Under the pieces are notes generated by a model that made no database searches, was not told where the DNA came from, and saw only the letters and a list, made by a program, of their open reading frames with translations. Below, one piece after another: positions 60,429-64,000 of a DNA stretch of 64,000 nucleotides; within the stretch, counting starts at the first letter, position 1; each line of letters opens with the position of its first letter. The DNA is from Verrucomicrobiota bacterium (GTDB lineage Bacteria > Verrucomicrobiota > Verrucomicrobiia > Opitutales > Opitutaceae): contig JAEWQP010000016.1 of NCBI GenBank assembly GCA_023399155.1, positions 323,437-387,436 on the forward strand, given 5' to 3'. A program made the translations under genes and the position numbers.

Positions 60429-60461
60429 GCCGCCTTCCCGGAAACTCACACCGCGCGCTTC

Positions 60462-60480
60462 CGCCCGGGACACCCGGGCG
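60462..60480. terminator. Hairpin between convergent argJ and ODC genes
   Basis: A perfect 8-bp stem (CGCCCGGG with CCCGGGCG) around an ACA loop lies 33 nt past the argJ stop. No T-run is present. It may act as a transcript end for argJ; it is symmetric enough to serve both strands. Confidence 0.45.
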
Positions 60481-60566
60481 GGCCCTCGGCTGGAAGCGCC
60501 GACGCTACGCCTGCAGGTGCGGCTCGGTCACAGTGACTGTCGCCCCCGTCACGCCTCACCGCCCAC

Positions 60567-61706
60567 TCACTCGTTGACCTGCACGACCTTCGCGGGTGGA
60601 AACCCATTGAAGTAGGTGGCGGACGCGTGGCTGTAGGCGCCGATATTCGTGGAGTAGACGAACTCGTCGCGCTGCAGGTCCGGCAGATTCTCCGCCATCG
60701 AGACGACGTCGAGCGCGTCGCAGGTCGGTCCATACACCGCACAGAGGCTGGTCGCCGATTTCTTGAACGAACGTATCGGGTACTTGCAGTGGTCGAAGAT
60801 GACGCCCGAGTAGGTGTGGTAGACCCCGTCGTTGATGTAGTAGCTCGTCTTCCCGTCGCGCACGGCCTTGCCGATGATCTTCGAGACGGCGTAGCCGGCG
60901 GTCGCGACGAGGAAGCGGCCCGGCTCCGCGAGGATCTGGATCTCCTTCGGGAAGAGCCGCTCGAGCTCCGAATTGATCACTTTCGCCAGGTCCTTGAACG
61001 GCTTCACAGTGTCGTCGTAGGGCGCGGGAAAGCCGCCGCCGATGTCGACGAGGTTCATCTTGGTATAGCCGCGCTTCTTCGCTTCCTCGTAGATGTTGGC
61101 CGTGAGCTGCAGGGCCTGCACGTAGTTGTCGAAATTCGTCGTCTGGCTGCCGACATGGAAGCTGATGCCCTCGACCGTGAGCCCCAGGCGGTCGGCCTCG
61201 AGGATCAGGTCCACGGCCTCGCCGGGATGGCAGCCGAACTTGGACGAGAGCTCGACCATCGCGCCTGTATTTGGCACCTTGATACGAATGACGAGCCCGG
61301 CACGCGGGGCGTGCTTCTTGATCTTGTGGATCTCCTCAAGGTTGTCGAAGGTGACCAGCGGCTTGTACTGGTCGAGTTCCTCGAGCGTGTCGGTCGGCTT
61401 GTTGGGATTGGCGTAGATGATCTTGTCCCAGATCCAGTCCTGCCGCTCCTTCGCCGGCATGTCCCGGATGTTCTCGTAGACGACCTTGAACTCCGGCATC
61501 GAGGCCACGTCGAAGCTGGCGCCCTCCTTGAAGAGCGTGCGCACGATCGCGGGATGAGAGTTGGCCTTGACCGCGAAGTAGACCTGCACGCGCGGCAGAT
61601 ACTTGCGGAACATGCGGTAGTTCTTTCTCAGCTCGTCGTGGTCGATGATGAACAGCGGCGTGCCGTGTTCGCGGGCGAGCTTCTGCAGCTTGGCTTGGGA
61701 GATCAT
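60567..61706 (-). CDS. Ornithine (or lysine/ornithine) decarboxylase
   Basis: This 379-residue PLP enzyme has the alanine-racemase-like fold III of eukaryotic-type ODC. Lys47 in YFAVKANSHP binds PLP. GISFHVGSQT and ILAEPGRFLVA are conserved family segments. The second-subunit catalytic Cys329 is in GPTCDALDVVS, where CD-LD marks ornithine (or lysine/ornithine) decarboxylases rather than diaminopimelate decarboxylase. It would make putrescine. The homospermidine synthase gene lies 238 nt upstream on the same strand and would consume putrescine. The intervening gap holds a nested inverted-repeat element. Confidence 0.9.
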   Translation of the reverse strand: MISQAKLQKLAREHGTPLFIIDHDELRKNYRMFRKYLPRVQVYFAVKANSHPAIVRTLFKEGASFDVASMPEFKVVYENIRDMPAKERQDWIWDKIIYANPNKPTDTLEELDQYKPLVTFDNLEEIHKIKKHAPRAGLVIRIKVPNTGAMVELSSKFGCHPGEAVDLILEADRLGLTVEGISFHVGSQTTNFDNYVQALQLTANIYEEAKKRGYTKMNLVDIGGGFPAPYDDTVKPFKDLAKVINSELERLFPKEIQILAEPGRFLVATAGYAVSKIIGKAVRDGKTSYYINDGVYHTYSGVIFDHCKYPIRSFKKSATSLCAVYGPTCDALDVVSMAENLPDLQRDEFVYSTNIGAYSHASATYFNGFPPAKVVQVNE

Positions 61707-61729
61707 GGGACGGATCGAGGAAGGGAGTT

Positions 61730-61882
61730 AACCACAGAGGACACAGAGAGCACAGAGGCCAGGAAAAGCAAAGGCGGTAGGGCGAGGCCTCCGGCCGAGC
61801 CGCAACGCAACACGTCAGCCTGCGGCTCGGCCAGAGGCCTCGCCCTACCCGCACCTCTCCATCCTCTGTGAACTCTGTGGTT
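61730..61882. repeat. Nested inverted-repeat element (~153 bp)
   Basis: The outer arms (61730-61748 and 61864-61882; 19 nt, 17 matching) are a CACAGAG-type tract and its inverse. Inside lies a second pair of 29-nt arms (61776-61804 and 61821-61849) with one mismatch, starting GGTAGGGCGAGGCCTC and separated by 16 nt. The whole can fold into one long imperfect hairpin and carries no gene. It looks like a REP/MITE-class repeat, lying between the homospermidine synthase and decarboxylase genes. Confidence 0.85.
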
Positions 61883-61944
61883 CAATTCAGGGGTTCGTTC
61901 GCGGCGGGCGTCGTCGTGCCGACGCGCCCGCCCGCGAAGGGACG

Positions 61945-63405
61945 TCACTCGTTGTTGTCGGTGACGAGGAAGTTGCTGAACTGCCAGGGGTCCTTGCGAT
62001 CGAGCTTCGGTTTGCCGAAGCCCGCGAACGCATCGACCGTATCCTTGAGCGGCGTCCAGTCCGAACGCGTCGAGATGAACTTCCCGAGGTAGGGCTTTGC
62101 AATCGAAAGGATGAAGTCGTGCGGCATCTGGTCGGGCACCGTCACGCCGTTCTCCGGGTTGTCGATCATCCACATCGTCGCGGCCACGACCGAGATCGCG
62201 ACCTGCATGGTCGTCGCGTTCTGGTGCGGCACGAGCCGGCGCGACTCCTCGATGGAAAGGTCGCTGCCGGTCCACCAGGAGTTGAACGTGTGGCCCATGA
62301 TCAGTGCGCCGAGGATGTCCGAGCCGCTCGTTATCTCGTCGCCCATGATGCGCTGGTTCTCGACGAGGCGATAACCATAGCCGCGCATCTCGTTGAGCGA
62401 GGCGATCGCCTCGTCGCACGGGCAGTAGGCGTAGTGCATCGTCGGCCGGTAGACCGCCCTGCCCTTCTCCCAGACCGTGAGCGCGTCGGAGATGGTGAAG
62501 GCCTCGCCGTGGCGGACGACCATGCCGCGTATCGAGTAATTCGGTACCCAGGAACGCACCCAGGTGTTCATGCCCATCCGGGCGAGGCAGATCTGGTTCT
62601 TCGGCCCCTGCGTGTGCTCGTAGGCGAGCGCCGGGAGGGTCTTCTCGTGCGTGCCCCAGCCCATCTCAGCGGTCGTCGTGCCCTCCTCGCGGAAGCCCTC
62701 GATCGACCACGTGTTGACGAATTCGTCGACCTCCTTGGGTTTGTTCGTGATCTGCGTGTCGCGCTCGGAGCAGTGGATCACCTTCACGCCGAGGGCGCGG
62801 GCGAGGTGATTGAACTCAAGGCTGCGGATGTGCTGCCCGACCTGCTCGGCCACCTTCTTCTTGAGCCGTTTCTCGGCGATGGCGGCGTTGCCGATGTCGA
62901 TCAGGCCCTGCTTGGTGAAGTGTGAAATCAGCCCGGGGTTTGCGCCGTGCTCGATGACGGCGGTCGGCCCCTTGGTCTTCCACTTCGCCGTCATCCGGCG
63001 CAGGTTCATGTGGCGCCAGTAGAGCGTGCGGGTGGTCGGCTTCTTGTCGGGCAGGCCGGTGTAGGGATCCCACAGCTCGGTCGATGTATTCACATACCGC
63101 ACACCATTGTCGTGGCACCACTGGAGGATCTCCAGCGCCTCGATGTTCCAGGCCAGGTCGATGATGATGTCGCCGGCGCCGACATGCCGGCCGAGGATCT
63201 TTCCGAGATTCTCGGGGGTGACGCGGTCGCGCACGAACGACACCCCCTTCGCAGTCCACTTCTTGAGCTTGCTCGCGCGGTCCTCAAAATCCATGACCGT
63301 GACATTCCTTGCCGGCACCTTGATGTGCTTGAAAAGGATGGGGAGCGTGCATTCGGCGACGGCGCCGAAGCCGATGAAGAGGATCTTGTTCTTGAATTCG
63401 ACCAT
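61945..63405 (-). CDS. hss: Homospermidine synthase
   Basis: This 486-residue enzyme of the saccharopine-dehydrogenase-like superfamily makes homospermidine from putrescine with NAD+. It has the NAD-binding start ILFIGFGAVAECTLPILF, VIEHGANPGLISHFTKQGL and, in the C-terminal half, YAYCPCDEAIASLNEMRGYG, which match bacterial HSS proteins. The length fits. It is upstream of the ornithine decarboxylase gene on the same strand, which suits a two-step route to homospermidine. I took the ATG at 63405 (MVEFKNKILF); the upstream frame is noise. Confidence 0.93.
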   Translation of the reverse strand: MVEFKNKILFIGFGAVAECTLPILFKHIKVPARNVTVMDFEDRASKLKKWTAKGVSFVRDRVTPENLGKILGRHVGAGDIIIDLAWNIEALEILQWCHDNGVRYVNTSTELWDPYTGLPDKKPTTRTLYWRHMNLRRMTAKWKTKGPTAVIEHGANPGLISHFTKQGLIDIGNAAIAEKRLKKKVAEQVGQHIRSLEFNHLARALGVKVIHCSERDTQITNKPKEVDEFVNTWSIEGFREEGTTTAEMGWGTHEKTLPALAYEHTQGPKNQICLARMGMNTWVRSWVPNYSIRGMVVRHGEAFTISDALTVWEKGRAVYRPTMHYAYCPCDEAIASLNEMRGYGYRLVENQRIMGDEITSGSDILGALIMGHTFNSWWTGSDLSIEESRRLVPHQNATTMQVAISVVAATMWMIDNPENGVTVPDQMPHDFILSIAKPYLGKFISTRSDWTPLKDTVDAFAGFGKPKLDRKDPWQFSNFLVTDNNE

Positions 63406-63710
63406 GATGGATCTCGGACCTTTTGAGGGTTGCGTCGTGGCCGGGCGGACGAGGGGGTTTGGCCTCGTGCAGGATGGCGCTCGCCGCGCGCGCAACGTGA
63501 GCGAGGAAAGCACGAGCGTTCGCTCGGAAGCGCAAGAGTTTTTGCATCGACACGCGCGGGCCCGGCCGCGCACGCCTGCGCGCGCTCCGCTGACCCGGGT
63601 CCGCAGCGGCTCGCCCACGGGTGAGTCTAGACCTCGCCGGTGGGCCCGGAGTTCGCGGAGGTGAGCGCCGAGCGCAGCGAAGCACTGCACTGACTTCCTC
63701 ACTTGAATCC
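63406..63710. other. Leader region of hss
   Basis: About 300 nt upstream of hss hold no convincing gene. The start is AT-richer just before the gene. The rest is GC-rich and shows open frames of arginine- and alanine-rich noise. A promoter for hss is expected here but I cannot place it. Confidence 0.4.
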
Positions 63711-63863
63711 GGACACAGACGACCATCACGGAGTCCACGGAGCGGTCTTCGCAGAACCGGGATCACGCCTTCACCCAGTCACCCACGGAGCGATGAACCG
63801 ACGCGGCCGAATCCTCTGCAACGCTCCGTGCCCTCGGCTCCATCCCTAGTGACCTCCGTGTCC
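63711..63863. repeat. Putative ~153-bp element with CACRGAG-type ends
   Basis: The left end reads GGACACAGACG and is followed by CACGGAG and CACGGAG units; the right end reads CCTCCGTGTCC, its near-inverse (9 of 11 positions). The length and end design match the element at 61730-61882, though the inner arms are not conserved. I treat it as a degenerate relative. Confidence 0.4.
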
Positions 63864-63908
63864 ACCCGCTCATCTTATTGACACTTACCCATAGAAGTGA
63901 CGATTGAT

Positions 63909-64000
63909 TCAAAACAGTTCGGCTTGGGCGAAGAAGGCAGCGATGAGTTGGGGACGTCGGCGTTTTCGCCGGATTCGTTTGAGAGCCTGACAGGCGCGGT
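63909..64000 (-). CDS. Possible 3' end of a gene cut by the window edge
   Basis: On the minus strand a frame is open from the right edge for 29 codons and ends with TGA. Its last residues read RACQALKRIRRKRR then RPQLIAAFFAQAELF. The basic run followed by a hydrophobic C-terminus resembles the end of a transposase or similar DNA-binding protein, but I cannot name a family from 29 residues. AT-rich DNA with a short inverted repeat (CACTT...AAGTG, 63882-63899) lies just past the stop, as an insertion sequence end might. Confidence 0.3.
   Translation of the reverse strand, partial: RACQALKRIRRKRRRPQLIAAFFAQAELF

Noticed and set aside
63878..63906. Promoter with TTGACA at 63878
   Set aside because: At the proper spacing the -10 position reads CGATTG, which does not fit TATAAT.

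Overview
The window is a high-GC bacterial chromosome segment, densely coded and with little mobile DNA. The best fit is a member of the Verrucomicrobiota, probably Opitutales/Opitutaceae. This is an inference from gene content and layout: a TPR/ExbB cluster, a very long NHL-repeat protein ending in two 'RAVGPG...NDDW' repeats typical of that phylum, a membrane pyrophosphatase, uronate and pentonate use, a GH9 cellulase, homospermidine synthase, and intergenic CACRGAG tracts. No rRNA or marker phylogeny is available here.

Layout. 0.3-2.9 kb: LysM protein, NUDIX hydrolase and PaaK-like ligase on the minus strand. 3.1 kb: tRNA-Pro. 3.2-9.6 kb: a small Cys-rich protein, then a periplasmic TPR protein, a secreted protein, an ExbB-type channel without ExbD, and a conserved unknown. 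9.6-11.8 kb: membrane pyrophosphatase. 12-19 kb: nucleotidyltransferase, PIG-L deacetylase, aldo/keto reductase, YhbY, carboxypeptidase Taq, beta-barrel protein. 19.5-27.5 kb: YfgM-like protein, purU, and a pentonate catabolic block (YjhG-type dehydratase, 2,5-dioxopentanoate dehydrogenase, FAH-family dehydratase, divergent GntP permease). 27.8-32.1 kb: NHL protein. 32.4-38.4 kb: carB, an NtrC-like regulator lacking GAFTGA, and pilC/gspF. 38.5 kb: tRNA-Gly. 38.6-43.5 kb: rsmE, convergent with the mlaEFDCA-rsmD operon. 43.8-50.7 kb: GH9 glucanase and an RND pump with its adaptor. 50.9-53.2 kb: uxaC and a sugar isomerase/epimerase. 53.5-60.4 kb: argG, a pseudopilin, argF, argD, argB and divergent argJ. 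60.6-63.4 kb: ornithine decarboxylase and homospermidine synthase. The right edge may cut into the 3' end of another gene.

How the genes work together. The arg genes make ornithine by the acetyl-recycling (ArgJ) route and carry it to argininosuccinate. CarB supplies carbamoyl phosphate. The adjacent decarboxylase and homospermidine synthase can turn ornithine into putrescine and then homospermidine, so the last 10 kb form an ornithine/arginine/polyamine neighbourhood. The 21.5-27.5 kb block can import a sugar acid and oxidise it to 2-oxoglutarate by a Weimberg-type route. UxaC and the GH9 enzyme fit growth on plant polysaccharides. The mla operon maintains outer-membrane lipid asymmetry.

The most unusual non-coding features are a 200-nt purU leader (two inverted identical 16-bp palindromes, a G-rich tract and a hairpin-plus-U-run just before the start codon) and a nested ~153-bp inverted-repeat element between the homospermidine synthase and decarboxylase genes, with a possible degenerate relative upstream. 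I see no CRISPR array, prophage or complete insertion sequence, and no clear new multi-gene system.
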